From assembly GCF_001989615.1 (NCBI RefSeq), contig NZ_CP019067.1, forward strand, positions 1,860,001-1,924,000: a stretch of DNA of 64,000 nt, written 5' to 3'. Position numbers and translations under genes: made by a program. The DNA comes from Halorientalis sp. IM1011. GTDB lineage: Archaea; Halobacteriota; Halobacteria; Halobacteriales; Haloarculaceae. Below are positions 24,568 to 32,804 of the stretch, piece by piece. Position 1 is the first letter of the stretch; every line of letters starts with the position of its first letter. Under the pieces are notes generated by a model. The model did not search any database, was not told the DNA's origin, and worked only from the letters and a program-made list of their open reading frames with translations.

Positions 24568-24606
24568 TTCCGTAGAATCGGGCTGTCGACACCCGTACGT
24601 GACCAC

Positions 24607-24882
24607 TTACTCCCGAATCTTCGCGACGATCTCGTCGGCCAGTTCCCGCGCGTCGTCCTCGTTTTCGGCCACGTCGACGGGAACCAGCACGCTCTGGACG
24701 AGCCAGTCCTCGTCGCCTTCGCGGTCGCCGGTCCGCACCTCGCTCCCGTCGGCGACGGAACTCGCGGCGTTTTCGGCCCAGTCGGGTGTCCGGATCTCGT
24801 CGAACTCGTCGGGGTCGCGGTAGCGGACGTGGAAGAAGTCCTCGGTCGTCTCGACGTCGCTGATCGAGGGGGTCTGTGCCAT
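24607..24882 (-). CDS. Small acidic protein of unknown function
   Basis: From ATG 24882 the product is 91 residues: TPSISDVETTEDFFHVRYRDPDEFDEIR, then SSVADGSEVRTGDREGDEDWLVQSVLVPVDVAENEDDARELADEIVAKIRE. It looks like a single compact alpha/beta domain. Longer upstream frames are basic and unlikely. Divergent from the thioredoxin gene across 87 bases. No family recognised with certainty. Confidence 0.6.
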   Translation of the reverse strand: MAQTPSISDVETTEDFFHVRYRDPDEFDEIRTPDWAENAASSVADGSEVRTGDREGDEDWLVQSVLVPVDVAENEDDARELADEIVAKIRE

Positions 24883-24969
24883 ATCGTCGCTTGGCCGCCG
24901 GGGGCCAAGAGGGGACTGCCGGCAGGTGCCGGCCGCCGAGGCTAAACGGCTCGAACCCCTCGATAGAGT

Positions 24970-25299
24970 ATGAGCGAGCAGACAGAGAACCGACCGGAAC
25001 ACCTGGCCGACGAGGCGGAACTGGACGCGTTCGTGGGCGACCACGACCGTGCGCTGGTGGAGTTCTACACGGACGGCTGTACGATCTGTCAGAGCATGGA
25101 GCCAGTACTGGGGAACGTGGCGCGGGCGACGGGAATCCCGGTCGGACTCGTCAATCCGCGGGACGATCCGCCGCTGGTCGACCGGTTTCGGGTACAGAGC
25201 GTCCCGTTGCTGGTCCTGTTCGAGGATGGCGAGCCCGTCGCGCGGAAAGCGGAGGGGTTCGTCGGCGCGGACGAACTCGAAGGGTTCGTCGAAGCGTAA
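24970..25299 (+). CDS. Thioredoxin-fold protein with CTIC active site
   Basis: A 109-residue thioredoxin: ALVEFYTDGCTICQSMEPVLGNVAR with Cys37 and Cys40, the cis-Pro in VQSVPLLVLFEDGEPV, and GFVGADELEGFV. The CTIC pair instead of CGPC implies an altered redox potential. Likely a cytosolic disulfide reductase. Its stop is directly followed by the stop of the convergent lipoprotein gene. Confidence 0.9.
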   Translation: MSEQTENRPEHLADEAELDAFVGDHDRALVEFYTDGCTICQSMEPVLGNVARATGIPVGLVNPRDDPPLVDRFRVQSVPLLVLFEDGEPVARKAEGFVGADELEGFVEA

Positions 25300-26430
25300 C
25301 TACCGGTTCAGGAGGCGCTGGACGACCTCGAGGCGCTCGACGGCCACCTCGGACTCGCGCAGGTGTGCCCTCGCGTCGGCGAGAGCAGCGTCGCGTTCCT
25401 CGCGCTCGCCCCGGGATCCCGTGTCGGCGGCGGTCTCGAGGTCGACGGCGGCCAGCGCGAGCGCGTCGGTGACACTGGCCAGATCCGCGATTGCGTCGGC
25501 CATCGGTTCGGGTGCATCGAGATTCGCCAGCGTGTCGGTCGCCGAGCGGAGTTCGTCCCGGGCCGTCGGGAACGCCCGTTCCGCCGAGAGGTATCGCTCG
25601 TTCCGGTAGTCTTCGGATCCGTTCCTGAAGGCGTCGAGACCGCGCTTGACGTTGGCGAGCGCGTCGGGGAGCGTCTCGAAGGCCGAGACGGCGCGTCTGA
25701 GCTGGGCGACCTTCGCCTCGTAGGCCGATTGGTCGAGTCGGTCGAACGCGTCGACGTCCTCGACAGCCGTCTCGGTCTCGATGGTGTTCAGGTGGTCGGC
25801 GGCGTCCGACCGATTGGTGCGCATTCTGCCGAGGGCGTTGGGGACGGTTCCGGTGCTGTCGGCGTAGATCCGACCGAGGACGTAATCGAACTCCTCGTAA
25901 GCGTCCCGGAGGTCGTCCTGACAGCGGATCCCCTGGTCGAGGACGGTTGCGACGCCCCGGAGCCGACGCTCCGCTTCGATCTGCTCGCCGCTGGCCCGAC
26001 GCGGGAGGTCGTCGAGCGTACTGCGAGCTTTGCTGACGGGACTGGCCACGTGCGAGAACGTCACCTCGGTCGTGACGGTCACGTCGAGCAGCGTGGCCGG
26101 TTCGCCCTCGCCGCTGTCCTCGCCGGCGTCGGCGAAGGCGACGTACGCGTCGTATGCCTTGCCGAGCTGTTCGCGGGCGTTCCCGACGACTTCGGCACCG
26201 CGGCGCTCGGCCCGGTTCGGCGTCTCGGTCTCGGTGGGTTCCTCGGTGGGCTCGGCGTCAGTCGCGGTCGACTCGGCTGTCTCGGTCGGCGGTGATTCGG
26301 AGGGCGACTCGCTATCCTGTGGCGTGGACTCGGTGTTCGCGGGGGTCTCGTCGCCGAGCAGCGGAATCGACTCCGAACAGCCGGCCGCGAGTCCGGCACC
26401 GACGGTCGCGAGGAGGGTACGGCGGCGCAT
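25300..26430 (-). CDS. Lipoprotein with helical repeat-like body
   Basis: From ATG 26430 the 376-residue product has a signal MRRRTLLATVGAGLAAGC (lipobox Cys18). A Ser/Thr/Glu/Pro linker to about residue 75 probably spans the S-layer. The ~300-residue helical body has evenly spaced acidic helices (REQLGKAYDAYVAFADAG, ATVLDQGIRCQDDLRDAYEEFDYVLGRIY). No enzyme motif. It resembles the 41479 lipoprotein in overall design, though I see no clear homology. Function unknown. Confidence 0.75.
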   Translation of the reverse strand: MRRRTLLATVGAGLAAGCSESIPLLGDETPANTESTPQDSESPSESPPTETAESTATDAEPTEEPTETETPNRAERRGAEVVGNAREQLGKAYDAYVAFADAGEDSGEGEPATLLDVTVTTEVTFSHVASPVSKARSTLDDLPRRASGEQIEAERRLRGVATVLDQGIRCQDDLRDAYEEFDYVLGRIYADSTGTVPNALGRMRTNRSDAADHLNTIETETAVEDVDAFDRLDQSAYEAKVAQLRRAVSAFETLPDALANVKRGLDAFRNGSEDYRNERYLSAERAFPTARDELRSATDTLANLDAPEPMADAIADLASVTDALALAAVDLETAADTGSRGEREERDAALADARAHLRESEVAVERLEVVQRLLNR

Positions 26431-26541
26431 GGGTTCGAGAACGTGTGGATGTCGTGTTAACTCTGTCCATCCGACCGATCCGACGGCCGGCACGCGGTCG
26501 GCCCTTGATCCGACCGTCCCGGGCAGCGTTCACTTCCACCC

Positions 26542-26559
26542 CGCGTTGCGAACCTTCTT
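26542..26559 (+). promoter_or_regulatory. Promoter-like 18-mer before mcm
   Basis: Identical to 24279-24296. It ends 31 bases before the mcm ATG at 26590 and probably contains the BRE/TATA element. Confidence 0.5.
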
Positions 26560-26589
26560 AGGCGAGTGGGCACAACCCGGTGACGACAG

Positions 26590-29500
26590 ATGGCGCGCGC
26601 GGAGGATACGGAGGTCATCGATCTCTTCGAGGAGTTCTATCGCAACTACTACCGCAACGAGATCGGTGAACTCGCCCAGAAATACCCCAACGAACAGAAG
26701 TCCCTCTACATCGACTGGCAGGACCTCTACCGGTTCGACCCGGACCTGGCCGACGACTACCGCAACCACCCCGGCCAGTTCCAGGACTACGCCGAGGAGG
26801 CCCTGCGACTCTACGATCTCCCCGTGGACGTGAAACTCGGCCAGGCCCACGTCCGCGTCCAGAACCTGCCCGAGACCACGGGAATCCGCGACATCCGCGC
26901 CGACCACCGCGGCAAGTTGATCGCCGTGACGGGAATCGTCCGCAAGGCCACGGACGTCCGCCCCAAGGTGACCACCGCCGCCTTCGAGTGCCAGCGCTGT
27001 GGCACGCTCACCCGCATCCCCCAGACCGCCGGCGACTTCCAGGAACCCCACGAGTGCCAGGGGTGTGAACGCCAGGGTCCCTTCCGCATCAACTACGACC
27101 AGTCGGAGTTCGTCGACGCCCAGAAACTCCGGGTCCAGGAGAGTCCCGAAGGTCTTCGGGGCGGCGAGACGCCCCAGAGCATCGACGTGAACATCGAGGA
27201 CGATATCACGGGGGAGGTGACCGCCGGCGACCACGTCCGGGTCAGCGGCGAACTCAACCTCGATCAACAGGGTGGCCAACAGGAGAAATCGCCCATGTTC
27301 GACGTCTACATGGACGGCTCCGCGGTCACCATCGAGGACGAGCAGTTCGAGGACATGGACATCACCGACGAGGACAAAAAAGAGATCGTCTCCCTCTCGG
27401 AGGAGGAGGACATCTACGAGACGATGGTCGACTCCATCGCCCCCTCCATCTACGGCTACCGCCAGGCCAAACTGGCGATGATCCTCCAGCTCTTTTCCGG
27501 CGTCACCAAACACCTCCCCGACGAATCGAGGATTCGCGGCGACCTCCACATGCTGCTGATCGGGGATCCGGGTACGGGGAAGAGCCAGATGTTACAATAT
27601 ATCCGAGAGATTGCACCTCGGTCTGTTTACACGTCTGGGAAAGGTAGCTCCAGCGCGGGGTTGACTGCTGCAGCTGTGAGGGACGACTTCGGCGACGGCC
27701 AGCAGTGGACACTGGAAGCTGGAGCGCTCGTCCTCGCTGACCAGGGAATCGCAGCCGTCGACGAACTTGACAAGATGCGCTGTGTGACGGGCGACACACT
27801 GGTTCATCTCGGGGACGGGCGAATTTGCCGTATCGGAGAATTGGCAAAAGAAAAATACGAAAACGGACAGATAGAACAACTGCCCAACGGCCAGACGATC
27901 CGAGATCTCGATATCGAGGCTTGGACGATGACGGACGACGGGCAGTTGGTCCGTCGACCGGTGACGGCGATCCACGAATATGACGCGCCCGAGGGACTGA
28001 CGCGAGTGACGCTCCAGAGCGGCGAGCGACTGACGGCGACTGAGGACCATCCGTTCTTCGTGTTCGAGGACGGAGAGCGCGTCGAGAAACCAGCGGGAGA
28101 ACTCAAATCCGACGATTGGGTTTACGTGCCACGTCGGTTATCCGAACCGGCAGCGGACGGTGGCGTCGCGACGGCTTCGGATCTGGCAGTGGATACGAAG
28201 TCACAACTTTCCCCGTCACTGGCTGCCGTTCTCGGTTACCTCTCCGGGGACGGAAACGTATACTACGATCGGAGTGAGGGGGTCTACGGAATTCGGTTTA
28301 CGAACGCCGAAGAAGAACTGCTGACGGACTTCGAACGAGCCTGTCGCGACGCCTTCGACACGCAGCCGATTCGACCGGTAAGTGAGCAGCGTGCGGACGG
28401 CGTCGAGACGGTTCGTGTGTCCGGCAAAGAGTACGCCGATGCGGTACTCGACGCCGGCATGAATCTCGAAACGTACGACGGGAAGCGTCTCCCTGCGGGC
28501 GTTTCCACGGCCGGAGGGGCTGCGAAGGCTGCATTCATCCGTGCGTTCGCCGATAGCGAGGGCACGGTCGACGACAGGAACGTGAAGTTGCACTCGGCCA
28601 GTTACGAACTCCTCCTGGGGACCAAGCATCTCCTCTTGGAGTTCGGAATTTCCAGCCAGATTCAGACACGCGAACGGGACGATCGTCGTGACCTCTACGT
28701 GCTGGCGATCACTGACGCCGAGTCGTTGGCCGCGTTCGATCGGTACGTCGGATTTACGCTAGACAGGAAACAACAGGCCCTCGAAGACGTTGTCGAGGCC
28801 GTCTCCGGCGACCGGACGATCCTTGATGTCGTTCCTGATGTCGGGGAGACACTCCGAGAGATACGAGAATCCCTTTGCCTCTATCAGTCGGAGTGTGGAA
28901 TCGACGATGCGACCTACTGCAACTTCGAGAACGGCGATGCCAATATTTCACTCCGTGCAGCCCGGACAGTACTGGAGACGTTCAAAGAGCGCAAGCAGGA
29001 GGGACAAGCCGATAGACAACGCATCGAAAACGCCGACTGGTCACGGCTTGTTGAGTTGCGAGAACGGTATCACGTCTCTCAGCGACAGATCGCAGACGGA
29101 ACACGATACAGCCAGCAGCAGGTGTCGCGACTGTGGGGGGTCGATGAGGCACTCCGGGAATGTGTCCGCGAGCGCCTCTCGAAGTTTGTCACTGCCGTCG
29201 CAGAGACTGATTTGAGCGGACTGCAATCCCTTGTTTATGGCGACGTGAAATGGCGAAAAGTCCAGACGGCCGAGACTGTTTCGTCTACGAAAGTTAACGA
29301 GGACCAGATTCTTCTTCAGAAACAGCAACTCGCAGATCTACTGGGCTGTGACACCGACGTTGCTGAACAGCGCGCTCGTCAGCTACTGTCCGCCGACCCG
29401 GCTACTGACACGTGGGACGATTTGGATTCGACACTCGATACGTACGGTATTTCGTATCAGGATATCGCAAACGATCTAGGTGTCGCAGGGTCGACCGTTT

Positions 29501-30603
29501 CTCGCTGGTTCAATGATGTCGTCGAAACGGACCGGATCGATGACGTTCGTCAGGCTGTCGAGGATCGAACCGCCCAGATCCGAGAGGAAGCGACCGAATT
29601 ACTCGACTCCATAGAATACCATCAAGAACCGAAAGTGTACGATTTGACTGTCGAAGGTACACATAATTTCGTTGCCAACGGGATGGTCATTCACAACTCA
29701 GAAGACCGATCAGCAATGCATGAGGCGCTAGAGCAGCAGTCGATTTCGGTTTCTAAGGCTGGTATTAACGCCACATTGAAAAGTCGCTGTTCACTCCTGG
29801 GCGCGGCCAACCCCAAGTACGGTCGCTTCGACCAGTACGAACCCATAGCCGAGCAGATCGACCTCGAACCCGCCCTCATCTCCCGGTTCGACCTGATCTT
29901 CACGGTGACGGACAAGCCCGACGAGGAGGAGGACCGCAACCTCGCGGAACACATCCTGACGACCAATTACGCCGGGGAGTTGAACACCCACCGCACGGAA
30001 ACGAGCGCTTCCGATTACACGGAGGAGGAGGTCGAGCGGGTCACGGACGAGGTCGCGCCGGAGATCGACGCGGAACTCCTCAGGAAGTACGTGGCCTACG
30101 CGAAACGGAACGTCTTCCCGACGATGACCGAGGAGGCCAAAGCCGAGATCCGGGAGTTCTACGTCGACCTGCGCTCCCAGGGGTCCGACGAGGACGCGCC
30201 GGTGCCGGTGACGGCCCGGAAACTGGAGGCGCTGGTGCGGCTGGCGGAGGCGAGTGCTCGCATTCGCCTGTCCGATACCGTGGAAGTCGACGACGCCCGA
30301 CGGGTGATCGAGATCGTCCAGCGAACCCTCGAAGACATCGGGATGGACCCGGAGACGGGCGAGCTCGACGCGGACGTGATCGAGACGGGAACCTCGAAGA
30401 GTCAGCGCGACCGGATCAAGAACCTGAAGACGTTGATCGGGGAGATCGAAGAGGAGTACGACGAGGGGGCACCGGTCGAGCGCGTGCTCGAACGCGCCGA
30501 GGAGGCGGGCATGGAGCGTTCGAAGGCCGAACACGAGATCGACAAGCTCAAACAGCAAGGTGAGGTGTACGAGCCTCGCAACGACCACCTCAGGACGACA
30601 TAA
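26590..30603 (+). CDS. mcm: Replicative helicase MCM with an intein
   Basis: The 1337-residue precursor contains a 639-residue intein; splicing would leave a 698-residue MCM, the normal haloarchaeal size. Extein features: N-terminal DNA-binding region with CQRCG...CQGC zinc motif (residues ~135-160), Walker A GDPGTGKS (from 325), Walker B/DELDKM just before the intein, then SEDRSAMHEALEQQSISVSKAGI and the arginine finger SRFDLIF after it, and a C-terminal winged-helix region. MCM unwinds DNA at replication forks. The stop overlaps the next ATG (TAATG). Extein codons within ~190 bases upstream and ~100 bases downstream of the intein are unusually AT-rich. Confidence 0.97.
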   Translation: MARAEDTEVIDLFEEFYRNYYRNEIGELAQKYPNEQKSLYIDWQDLYRFDPDLADDYRNHPGQFQDYAEEALRLYDLPVDVKLGQAHVRVQNLPETTGIRDIRADHRGKLIAVTGIVRKATDVRPKVTTAAFECQRCGTLTRIPQTAGDFQEPHECQGCERQGPFRINYDQSEFVDAQKLRVQESPEGLRGGETPQSIDVNIEDDITGEVTAGDHVRVSGELNLDQQGGQQEKSPMFDVYMDGSAVTIEDEQFEDMDITDEDKKEIVSLSEEEDIYETMVDSIAPSIYGYRQAKLAMILQLFSGVTKHLPDESRIRGDLHMLLIGDPGTGKSQMLQYIREIAPRSVYTSGKGSSSAGLTAAAVRDDFGDGQQWTLEAGALVLADQGIAAVDELDKMRCVTGDTLVHLGDGRICRIGELAKEKYENGQIEQLPNGQTIRDLDIEAWTMTDDGQLVRRPVTAIHEYDAPEGLTRVTLQSGERLTATEDHPFFVFEDGERVEKPAGELKSDDWVYVPRRLSEPAADGGVATASDLAVDTKSQLSPSLAAVLGYLSGDGNVYYDRSEGVYGIRFTNAEEELLTDFERACRDAFDTQPIRPVSEQRADGVETVRVSGKEYADAVLDAGMNLETYDGKRLPAGVSTAGGAAKAAFIRAFADSEGTVDDRNVKLHSASYELLLGTKHLLLEFGISSQIQTRERDDRRDLYVLAITDAESLAAFDRYVGFTLDRKQQALEDVVEAVSGDRTILDVVPDVGETLREIRESLCLYQSECGIDDATYCNFENGDANISLRAARTVLETFKERKQEGQADRQRIENADWSRLVELRERYHVSQRQIADGTRYSQQQVSRLWGVDEALRECVRERLSKFVTAVAETDLSGLQSLVYGDVKWRKVQTAETVSSTKVNEDQILLQKQQLADLLGCDTDVAEQRARQLLSADPATDTWDDLDSTLDTYGISYQDIANDLGVAGSTVSRWFNDVVETDRIDDVRQAVEDRTAQIREEATELLDSIEYHQEPKVYDLTVEGTHNFVANGMVIHNSEDRSAMHEALEQQSISVSKAGINATLKSRCSLLGAANPKYGRFDQYEPIAEQIDLEPALISRFDLIFTVTDKPDEEEDRNLAEHILTTNYAGELNTHRTETSASDYTEEEVERVTDEVAPEIDAELLRKYVAYAKRNVFPTMTEEAKAEIREFYVDLRSQGSDEDAPVPVTARKLEALVRLAEASARIRLSDTVEVDDARRVIEIVQRTLEDIGMDPETGELDADVIETGTSKSQRDRIKNLKTLIGEIEEEYDEGAPVERVLERAEEAGMERSKAEHEIDKLKQQGEVYEPRNDHLRTT
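27781..29697 (+). mobile_element. MCM intein with LAGLIDADG endonuclease and extra HTH modules
   Basis: The splice junctions are clear: Cys398 begins CVTGDTLVHLGDGR and the end is VEGTHNFVANGMVIHN before extein Ser1037. Two LAGLIDADG-type blocks occur: VLGYLSGDGNVYY (about 547-559) and AAFIRAFADSEGTVDD (about 644-660). Beyond them are ~290 residues not needed for splicing, containing several helix-turn-helix-like stretches (SLCLYQSECGIDD.., YHVSQRQIADGTRYSQQQVSRLW, YGISYQDIANDLGVAGSTVSRWF). The insertion interrupts the Walker B region after DELDKMR, a conserved MCM sequence suited to homing. GC content is below that of the host gene. Confidence 0.95.
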
Positions 30604-30908
30604 TGGACCGGATCTCGGCCCTTCGGAACCTCGAGGACGCGCTGGCGGCGTTCGAGGACGGTGAGACGGATCTCGACGGGCTGGAGCGGGACGTTCGCGG
30701 TATCTTGCGGACGTACGCGACGGAGTTCGAGGGTGACCTGGCGGCCTATCGGGTCAGTGGACCCGACCGGGTGTCGGGGGCGGTCGTGATGGCGACCGGT
30801 GAGCAGGACGCCCGCGAGCGGGTTCGGTCGCTGTTCGACGGCGTGTCCGACGGGGCGGTCGGCGTCGAGCGGGTCGCTGACGGGGGAGTGGGCGGGTCCA
30901 GCGACTAG
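30603..30908 (+). CDS. Small acidic protein translationally coupled to mcm
   Basis: A 101-residue protein: DRISALRNLEDALAAFEDGETDLDGLERDVRGILRTYATEFEGDLAAYRV, then VVMATGEQDARERVRSLFDGVS. The first half is an amphipathic helical hairpin; the rest is a small alpha/beta unit. Its ATG overlaps the mcm TAA, so expression follows MCM. No known family; a replication-accessory role is only suggested by position. Confidence 0.65.
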   Translation: MDRISALRNLEDALAAFEDGETDLDGLERDVRGILRTYATEFEGDLAAYRVSGPDRVSGAVVMATGEQDARERVRSLFDGVSDGAVGVERVADGGVGGSSD

Positions 30909-30973
30909 ACAACACCCGAAGGGTTTTAGCGGGGTCTCCCAAATAGGCAGACAGAGCGCCGGTGACAGCCGAA

Positions 30974-31573
30974 ATGTCTGATATCAACGAGCGAATCGGG
31001 GACGCGACGACGATCCTGTTCGGCGCGCCGTCGATGAGTGGGGGGGCCGACGGGGCCTGCGTCGACCTGCTCACACAGGACGCTCCCGGCGACGTGAGCG
31101 TACTCTGGGTGTCGTTCACCAAGCCGGCAGGGGCCTGTCTCGACCGGTGGCGGTCGGTTCACGGCACGGACCCGTCCGATTTCGGCGTGATCGCCGTCGG
31201 CGAGACCGTCGGCGGTGGCGGCGGGAACGCCGATATCGACCCGAACGCTGTCCAGACCGTCTCGAACGCCAGCGATCTCACTGGTATCGGAATCAAGGTG
31301 GGGGAGTTCATCTCGGGGCGTGACGAGCGGATCGCGGTCTGTTTTGACTCGGTGACCGCCCTCTTGCAGTACGTGGATCTGGAAACCGCCTACGAGTTTC
31401 TCCACGCGCTGACCGGCCAGCTGTACTCGGTCGGCGCAGTCTCGCACTTCCACATCGACCCGAACGCTCACGACCAGCAGACCATCGACACGCTGCTGTC
31501 GCTGTTCGACGCCGAGGTCCGACTCCGCGAGGACGGCGGGGCCGATGTGCGCACCCGCAACCTCGTCGGATAG
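30974..31573 (+). CDS. RecA/KaiC-like protein with a degenerate Walker A
   Basis: A 199-residue protein beginning MSDINERIGDATTILFGAPSMSGGADGACVDLL. The fold order fits the RecA/KaiC-like haloarchaeal signalling proteins: a P-loop position, then VLWVSFTKPAGACLDRW, VKVGEFISG, and a Walker-B-like strand RIAVCFDSVTALLQYVD. But GxxxxGKT is replaced by GAPSMSGGAD with no Lys, so ATP hydrolysis is unlikely. Start at ATG 30974. It begins the series of conserved unknown genes between mcm and tfb. Confidence 0.7.
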   Translation: MSDINERIGDATTILFGAPSMSGGADGACVDLLTQDAPGDVSVLWVSFTKPAGACLDRWRSVHGTDPSDFGVIAVGETVGGGGGNADIDPNAVQTVSNASDLTGIGIKVGEFISGRDERIAVCFDSVTALLQYVDLETAYEFLHALTGQLYSVGAVSHFHIDPNAHDQQTIDTLLSLFDAEVRLREDGGADVRTRNLVG

Positions 31574-31586
31574 CGCGACCGGTTTG

Positions 31587-31597
31587 GATACTTTTTT
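31587..31597 (+). promoter_or_regulatory. TATA box before the 31623 gene
   Basis: GATACTTTTTT is centred 31 bases upstream of GTG 31623, which supports that start over the longer frame from 31545. Confidence 0.5.
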
Positions 31598-31622
31598 GAC
31601 GTGTTGGGCTGGCGGTTCCGAT

Positions 31623-31961
31623 GTGCTGCTGGTGGTCACCTACTCCCGGGCGGCTCGGCAGACGCTCCGGAACGCCTGTGGGGCCCACGAGGAGACGGTC
31701 GTCCGGCGATTCGGTCGCGCGGCGCTGCTCGAGGAGTCCGAGTTCGGAGCCTTCCTCGCGCTCAGGCTCCGGGCGGAGTACGGCGTCGACGTGCAGGTCG
31801 AGCGGACGGAACCGCTCAACGAGTTCGAGGCGGTACCCGAGACGGTTCGGGAGGCCGCGAAGGCCTACGCCGATCGGGAGCACGCCAGCACGCCGTACGC
31901 GAAGTTCGCGAGCGGCGAGGCGCATCCGGACCCGGCGGCGATGAAAGACCGCGAGCTATGA
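31623..31961 (+). CDS. Conserved small protein of the mcm-tfb cluster
   Basis: With the GTG start at 31623 the product is 112 residues: VLLVVTYSRAARQTLRNACGAHEETVVRRFGRAALLEESEFGAFLALRLRAEYG. The first ~50 residues contain a helix rich in Arg and Ala that might bind nucleic acid; the C-terminus is a helical acidic tail. The longer frame overlaps the RecA-like gene and ignores the TATA box. The stop overlaps the next ATG (ATGA). No family recognised. Confidence 0.65.
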   Translation: MLLVVTYSRAARQTLRNACGAHEETVVRRFGRAALLEESEFGAFLALRLRAEYGVDVQVERTEPLNEFEAVPETVREAAKAYADREHASTPYAKFASGEAHPDPAAMKDREL

Positions 31962-32773
31962 GGGTCGAGTGCGGGGGTGTGGTTCGGACGGGCCGGGTCG
32001 TCGACGCTCGCGATCTGGACGTGTCGCGGGCCGACGCCGTGGCGGCAGTCCGGGGGGACGCCGCGCCCGTCACTGTCGACTGTCCTGACCCCGGCCTGGC
32101 TCACGAGCGGGTCGGCGACGTTCACCCGGAGATGGCCGTCTCGACTCGGGCTGTGCTCGCTGTAGCGGCGCGCTCGCGGGGGCAGACGGCACCGGAGGAC
32201 GACCGGATCGCCGAGGTGGAGTCGAAGCTGGCCGAACTGACCGTGCCGGCGGCGTCGACGCGGTCGGCACGGGAAGCCGTCGCCGAGCAGGCGGAGGAGG
32301 TCGAGCGACTCGACGAGCGGGTGGCGGAGTTGCGGGGGCGGGTCCAGGTGCTCCGCGAGCGGGACGCCGAGACGGCCGACGTTGAGGCCGAACTGGCGGC
32401 GGCTATGCGGGACCTCACCGACGTACGGACCGACCTGATCGCCGCTCGCGAGGCCCACGAGGCTGCGACCGAGGCTGCCCGGACTGCACGGGACGCCCGC
32501 GAGCGCCGGATGGAACTGGAAGACAGGCTGGCGAACCTCCGGCGGGCGGCCCGCGCGTCGCTCGCGGACGCGGTCGCCGACGCGTACCGGGACGCGGTCG
32601 CGGCCGCGCCGTGGACCACGCCGACCGACCCGTTCGAGGCCGGGGACGTGACGACGGCGCTGGCGGCGGCCCGGATCGCCGATCTACGTGCGCCGGTGGT
32701 GCTGTCCTGTGATCGGTTCGCCGACCCGGCGACGGCTGCGGACTGGCTCGAAGCAGCGGTACTTCGCCTGTAG
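31958..32773 (+). CDS. Coiled-coil protein
   Basis: A 271-residue protein. Residues ~1-65 form a small alpha/beta domain (RVECGGVVRTGRVVDARDLDVSRADAVAAV), residues ~80-215 a long charged coiled coil (EQAEEVERLDERVAELRGRVQVLRERDAE..), and the end a globular domain with APVVLSCDRFADPATAADWLEAAV. It overlaps the gene before it by 4 bases. The layout (head, long coil, head) invites comparison with scaffold or SMC-like partner proteins, but there is no ATPase motif. Confidence 0.7.
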   Translation: MRVECGGVVRTGRVVDARDLDVSRADAVAAVRGDAAPVTVDCPDPGLAHERVGDVHPEMAVSTRAVLAVAARSRGQTAPEDDRIAEVESKLAELTVPAASTRSAREAVAEQAEEVERLDERVAELRGRVQVLRERDAETADVEAELAAAMRDLTDVRTDLIAAREAHEAATEAARTARDARERRMELEDRLANLRRAARASLADAVADAYRDAVAAAPWTTPTDPFEAGDVTTALAAARIADLRAPVVLSCDRFADPATAADWLEAAVLRL

Positions 32774-32780
32774 TTTAAAT
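32773..32780 (+). promoter_or_regulatory. TATA box of the 32805-34285 genes
   Basis: GTTTAAAT is centred ~28 bases before ATG 32805, predicting a leaderless transcript for this gene and the MinD-like ATPase. Confidence 0.65.
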
Positions 32781-32804
32781 CCGAAGCCGAGACCAGGTCG
32801 TCTC

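Noticed and set aside
23418-24610. Integrated element with attachment sites at tRNA-Pro
   Set aside because: No integrase gene and no second copy of the tRNA 3-prime end was found downstream, so a site-specific insertion cannot be supported.
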